Assembly: GCA_015056205.1 (NCBI GenBank)
Contig: SVGS01000009.1
Location: 1 to 64,000, forward strand
Source: Clostridiales bacterium
Lineage (GTDB): Bacteria; Bacillota; Clostridia; Christensenellales; Aristaeellaceae
Direction: 5' to 3'
DNA: 64,000 nucleotides
The notes beneath the pieces are model-generated. The model ran no database searches and was not told the DNA's origin. It worked only from the letters and a program-made list of their open reading frames with translations. Shown here piece by piece: positions 31,952-40,945 of this stretch; position 1 is the first letter of the stretch; each line of letters opens with the position of its first letter. The position numbers were made by a program, and so were the translations under genes.

Positions 31952-33301
31952 ATGATTCGGACAAAGGATATGACATCCGGCAATCCGGTGAAACTGATTC
32001 TGGTTTTTGCGCTTCCGATTCTTGCCGGCAACACGCTTCAGCAGTTATACAGCCTGGTCGATTCGCTGATCATCGGCCGAATGCTCGGCGTAACCGCGCT
32101 GACTGCCGTTTCGGCTTCCGGCTGGCTGGACTGGGCGGTCCTCTCCGTTCCCATGGGACTGGCGCAGGGGTACTCCATTCACGCGGCTCAGTGTTACGGA
32201 GGGAGAAGGTTTGCCGATCTGAAAAGAAGCGTGGCACAGAGCTACCTGATCTCCGCCGTGGCCATCCTCTTTCTGGAAACCGCCAGTCAGCTACTGCTGC
32301 ATCCTGTTCTGGTATGGATGAATTCCCCTGACGAAACGATCGGAATGACGGAAAACTATCTCCGGATTATTTATGCCGGTCTTCCGATCGTCATGTGCCT
32401 GAATCTGTTCAGCGGTTTTCTGCATGCGCTGGGGAACAGCAGAGTTCCGCTGATTGCGCTGGCGTGCTCCACAACTGTCAATATCATCCTTGACTGGTGG
32501 TTTGTCGGTTCGCTCGGGATGGGAACAAACGGCGGCGCCTTTGCAACCGTGATCGCCCAGGCCGTGTCGGCTGCGATCTGCTTCGCGGAAGTGCTGCGGA
32601 TTCCGGAACTGAAGCCCGACAGGGCGGATTTCCGGCCGGACGGAAAAGTCATCCGGAAACTGGTGCGGCTTGGATTTTCGATCGCCTTTCAGAATCTGAT
32701 TATTTCCCTGGGCGGTCTGGTTCTGCAGGGCGTGGTCAACGCGTTCGGCTTCATCTTTATGGCCGGCTATAACGCCGCTGCCCGGTTCCAGGGCCTGATC
32801 GAGATCGCGGGCACCGCTTTGGGAAATGCCGCGGGTACATTTACGGGACAGAACTTCGGAGCGGGAAGGATGGACCGTGTCAAAACCGGCCTGCGGCGGG
32901 CAGCTCAGATCGGTTTTCTGCTGGCCGTCACGGTCGGCCTGATCATGGTATGCTTCGGAAAACCGCTTCTGTCCCTGTTTATTCGTGAAGAGGCGGGCGT
33001 CTCTGACCGGGTTCTGGCATTCGGCTATGACTTTCTGAGAATTATGGCCGCGGGACTGCCGATGCTCTATCTGCTGTTTATCTACAGAACCACGCTGCAG
33101 GGACTCGGAGATACGATGGTTCCGATGCTTTCCGGCTTTGTGGAGCTGGCGCTTCGCATCGCTTCGGCTCTGCTGCTGCCGCTCGCGATCGGCTACTGGG
33201 GCGTATATCTGGCGGAAATCACCGCCTGGATCGGCGCGGGTATCTTTCTGATCATCGGGTATTACCGCAGACTGAAAAGAATCGCGCAGCCGGCCGCTTG
33301 A
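31952..33301 (+). CDS. MATE-family multidrug/organic cation exporter
   Basis: 449 residues with twelve membrane helices in two repeats. The start (TSGNPVKLILVFALPILAGNTLQQLYSLVDSLIIGRMLG) is characteristic of the DinF/NorM-like MATE group. The second repeat begins near LVRLGFSIAFQNLIISLGG. ATG 31952 has GTGAGG upstream; a TTG at 31946 is less likely. It follows the U32-like gene by 31 bp and may be co-transcribed. The substrate is unknown. Confidence 0.92.
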   Translation: MIRTKDMTSGNPVKLILVFALPILAGNTLQQLYSLVDSLIIGRMLGVTALTAVSASGWLDWAVLSVPMGLAQGYSIHAAQCYGGRRFADLKRSVAQSYLISAVAILFLETASQLLLHPVLVWMNSPDETIGMTENYLRIIYAGLPIVMCLNLFSGFLHALGNSRVPLIALACSTTVNIILDWWFVGSLGMGTNGGAFATVIAQAVSAAICFAEVLRIPELKPDRADFRPDGKVIRKLVRLGFSIAFQNLIISLGGLVLQGVVNAFGFIFMAGYNAAARFQGLIEIAGTALGNAAGTFTGQNFGAGRMDRVKTGLRRAAQIGFLLAVTVGLIMVCFGKPLLSLFIREEAGVSDRVLAFGYDFLRIMAAGLPMLYLLFIYRTTLQGLGDTMVPMLSGFVELALRIASALLLPLAIGYWGVYLAEITAWIGAGIFLIIGYYRRLKRIAQPAA

Positions 33302-33416
33302 TTTTTAGAACGGGCGGGAATATACTTGTCAGTGACTTGCAAATTGCCAGGCTTGAAAAGATTCAGAGGCGGTTATCCATCGAAACTTCCCGAATACAGC
33401 GAAGGAGGATCAATCC

Positions 33417-34646
33417 ATGTCTTCTATCAAGCAGGAAGCAGAAAGATGTCTGAAATGCAAAAAGCCCCAATGCTCCGCGCACTGTCCGGTATCGACGGAC
33501 ATTCCGAAGGTTATGGAGCTTTTTCTGAACGGAGGGATCCGGGAAGCGGGGGAGATGCTCTTTATGAACAACCCCATTTCCGCCGTGACTTCCGTCATCT
33601 GTCCCCATGAAAGAAACTGCGCCGGCCACTGCGTGCTGGGAAGAAAAGGAGAGCCGGTGCAGTTCTACCGCGTTGAGGAATATATTTCGAGATTCTATCT
33701 TGAAACGATGAAAATTCCGAAGATTGAGAAGAACGGGATCAAAATCGCGGTCGCGGGTTCCGGCCCCGCCGGGATTACCATGTCGCTCCTGCTGCTTCTG
33801 CATGGATATGACGTGACCATGTTTGAGGCGCAGGACAATATCGGCGGCGTGCTGCGGTACGGCATCCCTCCGTTCCGCCTTTCCAGGGAGCTTCTGGACA
33901 TGTACAAGGATATCATGCTGCGCATGGGACTGCGCCTGAGGCCGAATACGAGAATCGGCAGCAATATCAAAATCGAGGATCTTTTCCCGGACGGCTACAA
34001 GGCCGCGTTCGTTTCAACCGGTACAGGAAGGCCCAACAAGCTGGGCCTGCTGGGCGAAACGCTGGGACACGTTCACTTTGCCGTGGACTATCTGAAATCG
34101 CCCGAAGCCTTTCATTTGGGAGAACGGGTCGCCATTGTCGGAGCGGGCAACGTGGCCATCGACGCGGCCAGAACAGCCATCCGGCGCAGTCACGCGCATG
34201 TCACCATCCTGCATTTCATGGGCGAAAACGATATGACCGCCAATTCGGACGAGATTGAAATGGCCCAGCTCGACGGCGTTGAATTCATCCACTATGCGCA
34301 GACGGTTCGCATTATGGAAAACGCTGTGAGGTGCGTGCGGGTAAACCGTACCGTGAAAGAAGACGGCAGCGTCAGCTTCGAGGAGGATTACAGCAGTACC
34401 TTCGATGTTCCCGCGGATTCCGTGATTATCGCCATCGGTCAGGGACCGGGCGCGGACATGAAAGCCGCCGGGGTCAGACTGACGCAGCGGGGCCTGCTGG
34501 ATGTGAACGAATGGGGCGAGACGGACACCCCCGGCGTCTTTGCCGCCGGAGATATCGTTTCCGGCCCCCGGACGGTTGTCGACGCGGTCGCCTTTACGAA
34601 AAAAGTATTCCGGAGGATGGAAGAATACCTGGGGATGGCGCCGTGA
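33417..34646 (+). CDS. GltD-like FAD/NAD(P)-dependent oxidoreductase with Fe-S cysteines
   Basis: 409 residues resembling the small subunit of glutamate synthase. The N-terminus holds cysteines for two 4Fe-4S clusters (CLKCKKPQCSAHCPVSTDIP and CPHERNCAGHC). Two nucleotide-binding folds follow: VAGSGPAGITMSLLLLLHG for FAD and VAIVGAGNVAIDAARTA for NAD(P)H. Near the end FAAGDIVSGPRTVVDAVAF closes the FAD site. No large GltB-type partner is nearby, so it likely passes electrons for another enzyme. AAGGAGG precedes the start. Confidence 0.9.
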   Translation: MSSIKQEAERCLKCKKPQCSAHCPVSTDIPKVMELFLNGGIREAGEMLFMNNPISAVTSVICPHERNCAGHCVLGRKGEPVQFYRVEEYISRFYLETMKIPKIEKNGIKIAVAGSGPAGITMSLLLLLHGYDVTMFEAQDNIGGVLRYGIPPFRLSRELLDMYKDIMLRMGLRLRPNTRIGSNIKIEDLFPDGYKAAFVSTGTGRPNKLGLLGETLGHVHFAVDYLKSPEAFHLGERVAIVGAGNVAIDAARTAIRRSHAHVTILHFMGENDMTANSDEIEMAQLDGVEFIHYAQTVRIMENAVRCVRVNRTVKEDGSVSFEEDYSSTFDVPADSVIIAIGQGPGADMKAAGVRLTQRGLLDVNEWGETDTPGVFAAGDIVSGPRTVVDAVAFTKKVFRRMEEYLGMAP

Positions 34647-35042
34647 TTGGATGAAGGCAGAACCACACTCCTATGCCGGTATTCCTGAAACAGGCCTGTG
34701 TATTACCGCTTCCGGAAAAAGGACCGGACACGGCCGGATGGGTGCATGACAAGGAAATTCAGAAAAGCCTCGGGAATGGCTTTTCTCCGAAAAAAAGGCC
34801 GGGAACAGGGGCGGTGATCAGCTGGGAAGAGGGACGGGTGCTTTCGGATTCCAATCCGGCCCATGTGGTTTCGGGGGGTGTGATTCACAGGGACGGAACA
34901 GCGGAAGTCCGCGGCGAAATCCAATGCACTGAGCAGGCTCCTTCTCCGGGAAGATACGGCGGAAGGTTTCAGCTGCTGACGGACCAGGACAGGACGGCCT
35001 GAACGAACGGACCGAGCCGCCTGCAGGAAGGATGTGACAGCC
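34647..35042. other. Gap with no confident gene
   Basis: A 109-codon frame on the + strand (34673-35002, beginning MPVFLKQACVLPLPEK) fills most of it but has no ribosome site. A 32-codon frame at 34651-34749 overlaps it. The base composition looks coding-like, so a decayed or unrecognised small gene is possible. Nothing supports a function. Confidence 0.35.
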
Positions 35043-35195
35043 ATGCCCTGGTACTGGATCCTGATCATTCTCTCGGCGATTATCGGACCGTTTGAGGCGA
35101 TGCATGCGCTGAACAAGGCCAGACGGAACCGGGAGAAGGCAAGAAAAGAAGAACGTGATTTGACGTCAACCGGGAAAATGAACCGACCGGCATGA
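35043..35195 (+). CDS. Small single-span membrane protein
   Basis: 50 residues: one hydrophobic helix at the N-terminus (MPWYWILIILSAIIGPFEAM) followed by a highly charged tail (NKARRNREKARKEERD). AGGAAGG lies about ten bases before the ATG at 35043. The stop (35193-35195) overlaps the ribosome site GAGGAGG of the NCS2 permease, so it is probably translationally coupled to it. Function unknown; an accessory or regulatory peptide of the permease is conceivable. Confidence 0.7.
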   Translation: MPWYWILIILSAIIGPFEAMHALNKARRNREKARKEERDLTSTGKMNRPA

Positions 35196-35208
35196 GGAGG
35201 CTTTTGTA

Positions 35209-36528
35209 ATGAAAGCACTTCTGGAAAGGAAATTCAGGCTTGCGGAACATCAGACAGACATCAGGACGGAAATCACCGCGGGAGTGATCACCTTTATGAC
35301 CATGGCCTATATCCTGGTGGTCAATCCCGGAATTCTGAGCGCCTGCGGAATGGATTTCGACCGGGTTTTCGCGGCTACAGCCATCGCCTCCGCGATCGCG
35401 ACGCTGGTGATGGGTTTCTATGCCAATCTGCCCTTCGCGCTGTCCGCGGGCATGGGGCTGAACGCGTTCTTCTCCTATACGGTCTGCATCGGCATGGGAT
35501 ATTCCTGGCGCTGGGCGCTGACAGCGATCCTCGTGGAGGGCATCATCTTTTTGCTGATGACTTTCTTTAATATCCGGGAAGCCATCGTGAATCATATTCC
35601 CGCCAGCCTGAAGAAAGCCATCGGTGCGGGTCTTGGCCTTTTTCTCGCTTTTCTCGGGCTGCAGAGCGCCGGGCTGGTTGTTGTGGACAACGAAACGCTG
35701 GTTAAACTGAACGGCGACTGGTTCAAGGGCGGATCCGGCGCGGCGCTGATCGGGCTGATCCTGACCGGTGTGCTGCTGATCAAAAAAGTGAAGGGCGCCA
35801 TCCTGATCGGCATTATCGCCACCACTCTGATCGGCATTCCCTTGGGAATCACGAGTTATGCAGGCGGCCGGTATCTTCCTTCCGCACCCTATTTCTTTCC
35901 TTTCGCCTTTGACGAGGTCTTCGCCAGCGGAAAATCCGTCTTTGATTTTCTGGTCGTTCTGTTTACCTTCCTGTTTGTGGATATGTTCGACACCATCGGC
36001 ACGCTGATCGGCTGCGCAAGCAATTCCGGCCTTGTGCGGGAGGACGGCACCATTCCCAACTGCAAGCAGGCTCTGCTGTCCGACGCTGTCGGTACCACCG
36101 CCGGCGCGATGCTGGGAACCTCAACCGTCACCACCTTCGTGGAAAGTGCTTCCGGCGTGGCCATGGGCGGAAGAACCGGCCTCACAGCCGTTACCACCGG
36201 TATCCTGTTCCTGCTTGCACTCTTCCTGAAGCCGCTCTTCGCCTCCATTCCGGGCGCTGCCACCGCTCCGGCGCTGATCCTTGTCGGAATGATGATGATC
36301 AAGCCGATCCTGGAGATTGATTTTTCCGATTATACGGAATCCATCCCCGCATTTCTCTGTATCATCTTTATGGTCTGCGCCTTCAGCGTTTCGGACGGCA
36401 TTATGTTCGGGATCCTGTCCTATGTGGCGATTCATGTGCTGATCGGGAAAGCCCGGAAAATTGATAAAATGATGTGGATTTTATCCGCCATGATGATCGC
36501 CCGATGCGCTGTCAAGTTTCTGCTGTAG
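35209..36528 (+). CDS. NCS2-family purine permease (AzgA type)
   Basis: 439 residues, about twelve to fourteen membrane segments. Motifs of the hypoxanthine/guanine/adenine branch are FMTMAYILVVNPGILSACGMD, SAGMGLNAFFSYTVC, the TM10 motif LGTSTVTTFVESASGVAMGGRTGLTAV, and the TM8 region DMFDTIGTLIG. Expected to import purine bases with protons. GAGGAGG precedes the start. No purine riboswitch was found upstream. Confidence 0.93.
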   Translation: MKALLERKFRLAEHQTDIRTEITAGVITFMTMAYILVVNPGILSACGMDFDRVFAATAIASAIATLVMGFYANLPFALSAGMGLNAFFSYTVCIGMGYSWRWALTAILVEGIIFLLMTFFNIREAIVNHIPASLKKAIGAGLGLFLAFLGLQSAGLVVVDNETLVKLNGDWFKGGSGAALIGLILTGVLLIKKVKGAILIGIIATTLIGIPLGITSYAGGRYLPSAPYFFPFAFDEVFASGKSVFDFLVVLFTFLFVDMFDTIGTLIGCASNSGLVREDGTIPNCKQALLSDAVGTTAGAMLGTSTVTTFVESASGVAMGGRTGLTAVTTGILFLLALFLKPLFASIPGAATAPALILVGMMMIKPILEIDFSDYTESIPAFLCIIFMVCAFSVSDGIMFGILSYVAIHVLIGKARKIDKMMWILSAMMIARCAVKFLL

Positions 36529-37053
36529 CAAGCCGCGCTCCCGTTCCGCATCCGGAGATTCCGGCAGAAGAAGCACCATCTCATGCCAGCGTTCACCGCC
36601 CCAGACAGAAGTGGATTCACCCGCATCGGAGAAGCCGAACTTTTTATACATTCCGACAAGGTTCTCCAGGCATGTCAGCACCAGCCGCTTCCTTTTTCCG
36701 GTTTCTTTTTCCGCGTAGGAGCGTACCAGTTCACGCGCAAGTCCGCGCATGCGATACTGAGGAAGAACATCCAGGCCTAAAATCAGGATGGTGCTGCCGT
36801 CCGGATCATGAAGGCCTGCATCCGTAAAGAACTCATCTCTGAAGGCATTTTCATTCGTTGCAAGCCCGTTGATAAACCCCGCAATCTGACCGGTGCCTTT
36901 ATCGACAGCCACCCAGAAGAGATCCGGCGCGGCTGCAATTCTGGGGAGCATATGCTCATAGCTGCAGGCTTCATGGGGAGGAAAGCAGATGCTCTCGATC
37001 ACAGCGGCCTCTTCTGCTTCGTCCTGATGAATTGTCCGAAATTCGAAATCCAT
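36481..37053 (-). CDS. GNAT-family N-acetyltransferase
   Basis: 190 residues. The acetyl-CoA motif A is ILGLDVLPQYRMRGLARELVRSYAE, followed by LTCLENLVGMYKKFGFSDAGES as motif B. ATG 37053 has GAGGTGG upstream; longer frames would run into the IS200 remnant. Its 3' end overlaps the convergent permease gene by 48 bp. The substrate is unknown. Confidence 0.88.
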   Translation of the reverse strand: MDFEFRTIHQDEAEEAAVIESICFPPHEACSYEHMLPRIAAAPDLFWVAVDKGTGQIAGFINGLATNENAFRDEFFTDAGLHDPDGSTILILGLDVLPQYRMRGLARELVRSYAEKETGKRKRLVLTCLENLVGMYKKFGFSDAGESTSVWGGERWHEMVLLLPESPDAERERGLLQQKLDSASGDHHGG

Positions 37054-37160
37054 ACGCCACCTCATATTGATCGGTTTGTATATTGCGGATCCGGGCCCGG
37101 CAGCCGGGAAGCTGCCCATATGCGGAATCTGTACAGGGTATCTGACTGGTAATCCATTAA

Positions 37161-37389
37161 GCCCCCGCCAGTAGGCGGGGCGAACGGAATAAACAGTAGT
37201 GTTCCCCATAGTACCAAAAGAACCTTCGCAATATAATAGAAGAGGTCTGGCAACCAAAACTATTATGAAGGCGAAGGTGTCACAATGGACGATCAGAGTT
37301 TAGCACACACAAAATATAATTGCAAATACCATATCGTTTTCATACCAAAATACAGAAGGAAAGCGATGTACGCTGATAAAGCAGTATAA
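37161..37389 (+). mobile_element. Remnant of an IS200-family element (left end and transposase start)
   Basis: The stem-loop CCCCGCC-AGTA-GGCGGGG (37163-37180) is followed by a second structured leader (CTTCGC ... GCGAAG and ATAATAG ... CTATTAT) just before the transposase start. This is the standard layout of IS200 left ends, where the leader hides the start codon. After the transposase fragment no right end could be recognised. Confidence 0.8.
37285..37389 (+). pseudogene. tnpA: IS200 transposase (TnpA), truncated after 34 residues
   Basis: ATG 37285 begins SLAHTKYNCKYHIVFIPKYRRK, the exact N-terminal pattern of IS200 Y1 transposases, including HIVF and PKYRR. A stop appears after 34 codons, whereas full proteins have about 130-150 residues. 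The catalytic HUH and tyrosine regions are missing. Inactive relic. Confidence 0.88.
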
Positions 37390-37579
37390 GCCACAATATA
37401 TTCTGCTTTTTTTGCTATCAAGCTTCAACGAGATAGAAAATTCGCCGGAAGTTAACAAATATGTACGTCGCGCCGGAATCCCGTATCCGGATCTGGGGCG
37501 CAGACGCAACCTGAGATACCGTGACAGGGTTCGTTACGAAACCTTCGCCCGGAAATACAGGCGAAGAACAATCCGGCAA

Positions 37580-37608
37580 TTGACAAACCCGACGGACTAC
37601 GCTATGCT
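37580..37608 (+). promoter_or_regulatory. Promoter of the T-box/trp transporter transcript
   Basis: TTGACA (37580-37585), 17 bases, TATGCT (37603-37608), immediately upstream of the first conserved T-box leader elements. Confidence 0.65.
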
Positions 37609-37614
37609 GATGAC

Positions 37615-37885
37615 AAACCTATGAGGGAGAAGAGTAGCTTCCCCGCGGCACGGTCCAGGGAGCCGCTGACAGTGGAACGGCGGCGCGTGCGGAGGATGTG
37701 AATGGGCTCCTGAGGGCGCTCCGAAAGGGTTCGAGTAGGAAGCGACGGGGGACGCACCCGTTATCAGGGCGGCACGTATCAGGGGTACGTGATGAAAAGA
37801 TGGCTTTCCTCCGGAAGGTCAAGCTGAGTGGCACCGCGGAAATATCTGCCTCAGCGCGCAAGGATCCTGCGCGCTGAGGCTTTTT
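37615..37885 (+). promoter_or_regulatory. T-box riboswitch, tryptophan specifier
   Basis: The leader shows GAGGGAGAAGAGTAGC at the 5' side of stem I. A candidate specifier loop GTGAA-TGG-GC has UGG (Trp) at 37703-37705. CACCCGTTATC follows in the stem III region and the T-box core GTGGCACCGCGGAA at about 37828-37841. A terminator (37848-37885) overlaps the antiterminator choice. Uncharged tRNA-Trp should stabilise read-through into the ABC transporter genes. UGG fits the trpXYZ-type transporter downstream. Confidence 0.88.
37848..37885 (+). terminator. T-box terminator
   Basis: GCCTCAGCGCGCA (37848-37860) and TGCGCGCTGAGGC (37868-37880) form a perfect 13-bp stem with a seven-base loop, followed by TTTTT. 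It is the regulated terminator of the T-box. Confidence 0.92.
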
Positions 37886-37951
37886 CTTTCCCGGCTCAAA
37901 AATGCCCCCTGAATTTCATGGATTCATTAAATGAAAGGAAGGACAAAGACA

Positions 37952-38968
37952 ATGAAAAAAGCGATGGCGCTGGTACTCTCTCTGATCCTGGTATTCTCGA
38001 TGGTTTCCCTGGCTTCCGCGGAAGGAAAAACCGCTTTCAGGGTCGGCATCTGCAACTTCGTGGACGACGCGAGCCTGAACCAGATTATTCAGAACATCCG
38101 GGAGCGGCTGGGTGAAATCGAAAAGGAGAAGGGCGTCACCTTTGAAATCAAGGAAGACAACTGCAACCTGGACGGCAGCGTGATGCAGCAGATCATTGCC
38201 GACTTCATGGCGGACGATGTGGATCTGATGGTCGGCATTGCGACCCCCGTGGCGATGACCATGCAGGGCATGACGGAGGAAAGCCGGATTCCCGTTGTCT
38301 TCGCCGCCGTATCCGATCCTGTAGGCTCGGGCCTGGTACAGAGCCTGGAGGCTCCCGGCGCCAATATTACCGGCACCTCTGATTATCTGGATACCGCCGC
38401 AGTGCTGAACCTGATCTTCGCGGCCAATCCGGAGGCGAAAAAGATCGCTCTGCTCTACAACCCCTCCGAAGACGCTTCCGCCACACCCATTGCTGCCGCG
38501 AAGGAAATCCTCGGCGCGAAGGGCGTAGAAGTCAAGGAGTACATGGGTACGAACGCCAGTGAAGTGGTACAGGCCGCCGAAGCCATCGTCAGCGACGACA
38601 TGGATGCGGTGTTTACCCCCACCGACAACACGATCATGAGCGCGGAGCTGTCCATCTATGAGAAGTTTGCCGAGGCTAAGATTCCGCACTACACCGGCGC
38701 GGACTCCTTCGCTCTGAACGGTGCTTTCCTGGGCTACGGCGTGGACTACGCGAACCTGGGACGGGAAACCGCGGATATGATCGCGGACATTCTGGTGAAC
38801 GGGGCCAATCCGGCGGAAACCGCCGTCAAAACCTTCGATAACGGCACCGCCACGGTGAACACCGAAATCTGCGCGGCGATCGGCTTCGACTTCGAAACGA
38901 TCCGGGAAGCCTTTGCTCCCTTCTGCACCCAGGTGAAGGAGATTAAAACCGCCGAGGCGTTTGAGTAA
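37952..38968 (+). CDS. trpX: ABC transporter substrate-binding protein, TrpX type
   Basis: 338 residues with a signal peptide (ALVLSLILVFSMVSLASAEG). The body matches the DUF534/TrpX-like binding proteins: ADFMADDVDLMVGIATPVAMTMQG, VVFAAVSDPVGSGLVQSLEAPGANITGTSDYL and VFTPTDNTIMSAEL. The T-box with a Trp codon directly upstream supports tryptophan or a precursor as ligand. ATG 37952 follows AAGGAAGG. Confidence 0.9.
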   Translation: MKKAMALVLSLILVFSMVSLASAEGKTAFRVGICNFVDDASLNQIIQNIRERLGEIEKEKGVTFEIKEDNCNLDGSVMQQIIADFMADDVDLMVGIATPVAMTMQGMTEESRIPVVFAAVSDPVGSGLVQSLEAPGANITGTSDYLDTAAVLNLIFAANPEAKKIALLYNPSEDASATPIAAAKEILGAKGVEVKEYMGTNASEVVQAAEAIVSDDMDAVFTPTDNTIMSAELSIYEKFAEAKIPHYTGADSFALNGAFLGYGVDYANLGRETADMIADILVNGANPAETAVKTFDNGTATVNTEICAAIGFDFETIREAFAPFCTQVKEIKTAEAFE

Positions 38969-39021
38969 CCGCCGTTCCTTCCGGCCCGGCCTGAATTCAC
39001 GCAACGGAAAGAAGATCGTTT

Positions 39022-39963
39022 ATGACCATGGATAAGTTTTTGGCCCTGAGCCAGACGGCAATGGAACTGGGGCTGGTCAATTCCCTCACGGTACTGAGCC
39101 TGTTTCTGAGCTATTCGATGCTGAATGTCTGTGACCTGTCCACAGACGGATGCTTTACTCTGGGCGCGGCTGTGGGCGCGCTGACGGCGATTGCCGGGTC
39201 CGCCTGGCTTTCTCTGCCGGCCGCCATGCTGGCCGGGGCGGTTTCCGGCTTTGTTACCGCCACCCTGCAGACCCGCATGGGCGTTCAGAGCCTGCTGGCC
39301 GGAATTGTGGTGAACACCGGGCTGTACTCCGTGAATATGGCGCTGACCGGCAACAAGGCAACCCTGAGTATGAACAAGGTTCCGACGGTCTTTTCCATGG
39401 CGAAGGACCTGCTCCGGGGCACCCCGCTGGCGGGACAGAGCACCCTGCTGGTGACGCTGGCGGCGGTGACGCTGGTGGTGGCTTTCCTGTGCTGGTTCCT
39501 GAAGACCAGACTGGGTCTGGCGATCCGGGCAACCGGCAGCAACGCGGACATGGTGCGTTCCTCCTCCATCAATCCAACCTTCACGACCACAGTCGGGCTT
39601 TGTATTTCCAACTCCTTCACCGCGCTGAGCGGGTGTCTGATGGCTCAGCAGCAGAAAAACTTTGAGATCAATATGGGCTCCGGCATGGTTACGGTGGCCC
39701 TGGCCAGCCTGCTGATCGGCGGCGTGTTTTTCGCGAAGCACCGGCCGATTCCGCTCCGCACCGTCGGAGCGGTGCTGGGAGCCTTCATTTTCCGGCTGGT
39801 TTACGGCCTGGCTCTGCGCCTGGATATGCCGGCTTTCATGCTGAAGCTGGTTTCCTCCGTCATCGTGGTGATCGCGATTTCCGGACCTTACCTGAGGCGG
39901 CAGCTGCCGCTGATCATCCGCCGCTGGCGGATGATCCGGGAGGGGAGGAATCCTCATGCTTGA
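39022..39963 (+). CDS. trpY: ABC transporter permease, TrpY type
   Basis: 313 residues, about eight to nine membrane helices, in the branched-chain amino-acid-like permease family: GLVNSLTVLSLFLSYSMLNVCDLSTDGCFTLGAAVGA at the start and GLAIRATGSNADMVRSSSIN in the coupling loop. It overlaps the ATPase gene by eight bases. It is partner of the binding protein upstream. Confidence 0.9.
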   Translation: MTMDKFLALSQTAMELGLVNSLTVLSLFLSYSMLNVCDLSTDGCFTLGAAVGALTAIAGSAWLSLPAAMLAGAVSGFVTATLQTRMGVQSLLAGIVVNTGLYSVNMALTGNKATLSMNKVPTVFSMAKDLLRGTPLAGQSTLLVTLAAVTLVVAFLCWFLKTRLGLAIRATGSNADMVRSSSINPTFTTTVGLCISNSFTALSGCLMAQQQKNFEINMGSGMVTVALASLLIGGVFFAKHRPIPLRTVGAVLGAFIFRLVYGLALRLDMPAFMLKLVSSVIVVIAISGPYLRRQLPLIIRRWRMIREGRNPHA

Positions 39964-40756
39964 GCTCCGAAACGTCTGCAAAACCTTTCACGCGGGCACC
40001 CCGGATGAAAAAAAGGCCCTGTCGGATCTGTCCCTGAAGATTCCGGACGGGGACTTCGTGAGCATCATCGGCGCCAACGGCGCCGGAAAATCGACGCTGT
40101 TCAACGCCATCTGCGGAAGCTTTCCGCTGGATTCCGGATCCGTCTGGCTGGACGGCCGGAATGTGACCTGGATGCCCGAACACCGGCGGGCAAAGCAAAT
40201 CGGCCGCCTGTTTCAGGATCCCATGCGCGGCAGCGCTCCGGACATGAGCATCGAGGAAAACCTGGCGCTGGCGGCCGGAAAGGGCGGATGGCTGAGCCGG
40301 GTCTCGGCGGCGGACCGGAAATCCTTCCGGGAACGGCTCAGCCTGCTGGGCATGGGCCTGGAGGATCGGATGAGGCAGCCGGTGGGGCTGCTTTCCGGCG
40401 GCCAGCGCCAGGCGCTGACCCTGCTGATGGCGACGTACCAGGTGCCGAATGTGCTGCTGCTGGACGAGCATACCGCGGCACTGGACCCCGGCACGGCGGA
40501 AAAGGTGCTGGCGCTGACGGAAAAGATCGTGAGGGATCACCATCTCACCTGCCTGATGATTACCCATAATATGCAGAGCGCCCTGGATCTGGGCAACCGG
40601 ACGCTGATGATGGACCGGGGGCGCGTGATTTACGACGTGACCGGAGAAGTAAGAAGCCGCCTGACCATCGAAGATCTGACGGACCGCTTCCGGCAGCTCA
40701 GCGGCAGGACCCTGGACAATGACCGGATGCTCCTCGGAATCAAAAAGGAGCCGTGA
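39956..40756 (+). CDS. trpZ: ABC transporter ATP-binding protein, TrpZ type
   Basis: 266 residues. Walker A is GANGAGKSTLFNAI, the signature LLSGGQRQALTLLM and Walker B VLLLDEHTAALDPGT. In Walker B the usual DEPT reads DEHT, as in other members of this transporter group. It is the last gene of the T-box operon and is followed by a strong terminator. Confidence 0.92.
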   Translation: MLELRNVCKTFHAGTPDEKKALSDLSLKIPDGDFVSIIGANGAGKSTLFNAICGSFPLDSGSVWLDGRNVTWMPEHRRAKQIGRLFQDPMRGSAPDMSIEENLALAAGKGGWLSRVSAADRKSFRERLSLLGMGLEDRMRQPVGLLSGGQRQALTLLMATYQVPNVLLLDEHTAALDPGTAEKVLALTEKIVRDHHLTCLMITHNMQSALDLGNRTLMMDRGRVIYDVTGEVRSRLTIEDLTDRFRQLSGRTLDNDRMLLGIKKEP

Positions 40757-40772
40757 AAAAAGCCGCCCACGC

Positions 40773-40805
40773 AAAAGGATCCCGGGATGATCCCGGGATC
40801 CTTTT
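40773..40805 (+). terminator. Strong intrinsic terminator after the trp transporter
   Basis: AAAAGGATCCCGGGA and TCCCGGGATCCTTTT form a perfect 15-bp stem around the loop TGA. T- and A-tracts on both sides allow function in both directions, so it may also end the small - strand gene at 40822. Confidence 0.92.
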
Positions 40806-40821
40806 ACATGGCTGAGCCGGC

Positions 40822-40932
40822 TTATTTCTTTTCGGTGAATACGAAGTCCAGGTCGCTCAGGAATTTGACGCAGGTATCGATCTGCTCCTGGGTCAGTTCC
40901 GTTCCGTCGACGTTGAGCAGGTCAAACTCCAC
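40822..40932 (-). CDS. Small acidic protein of unknown function
   Basis: 36 residues from a GTG at 40932, with AGGAGG (40940-40945) seven bases upstream. The peptide reads EFDLLNVDGTELTQEQID at its start and ends DLDFVFTEKK. Third codon positions are G/C-biased like neighbouring genes, which supports translation. An in-frame ATG gives 51 residues but has no ribosome site and lies in an inverted repeat (CAATGGG ... CCCATTG). I do not recognise it. Confidence 0.5.
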   Translation of the reverse strand: MEFDLLNVDGTELTQEQIDTCVKFLSDLDFVFTEKK

Positions 40933-40945
40933 TTCATATCCTCCT

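Noticed and set aside
34673-35002. A 109-codon + strand frame after the GltD-like gene
   Set aside because: No ribosome site and no recognised motif; described as a gap rather than called as a gene.
34647-35208. Possible purine riboswitch before the NCS2 permease
   Set aside because: The conserved core of purine riboswitches (the TATAATCCTGA type start and loop motifs) is absent.
37412-37624. A 70-codon frame after the IS200 remnant
   Set aside because: No ribosome site, runs into the T-box leader and promoter, and does not resemble IS200 or any family I know.
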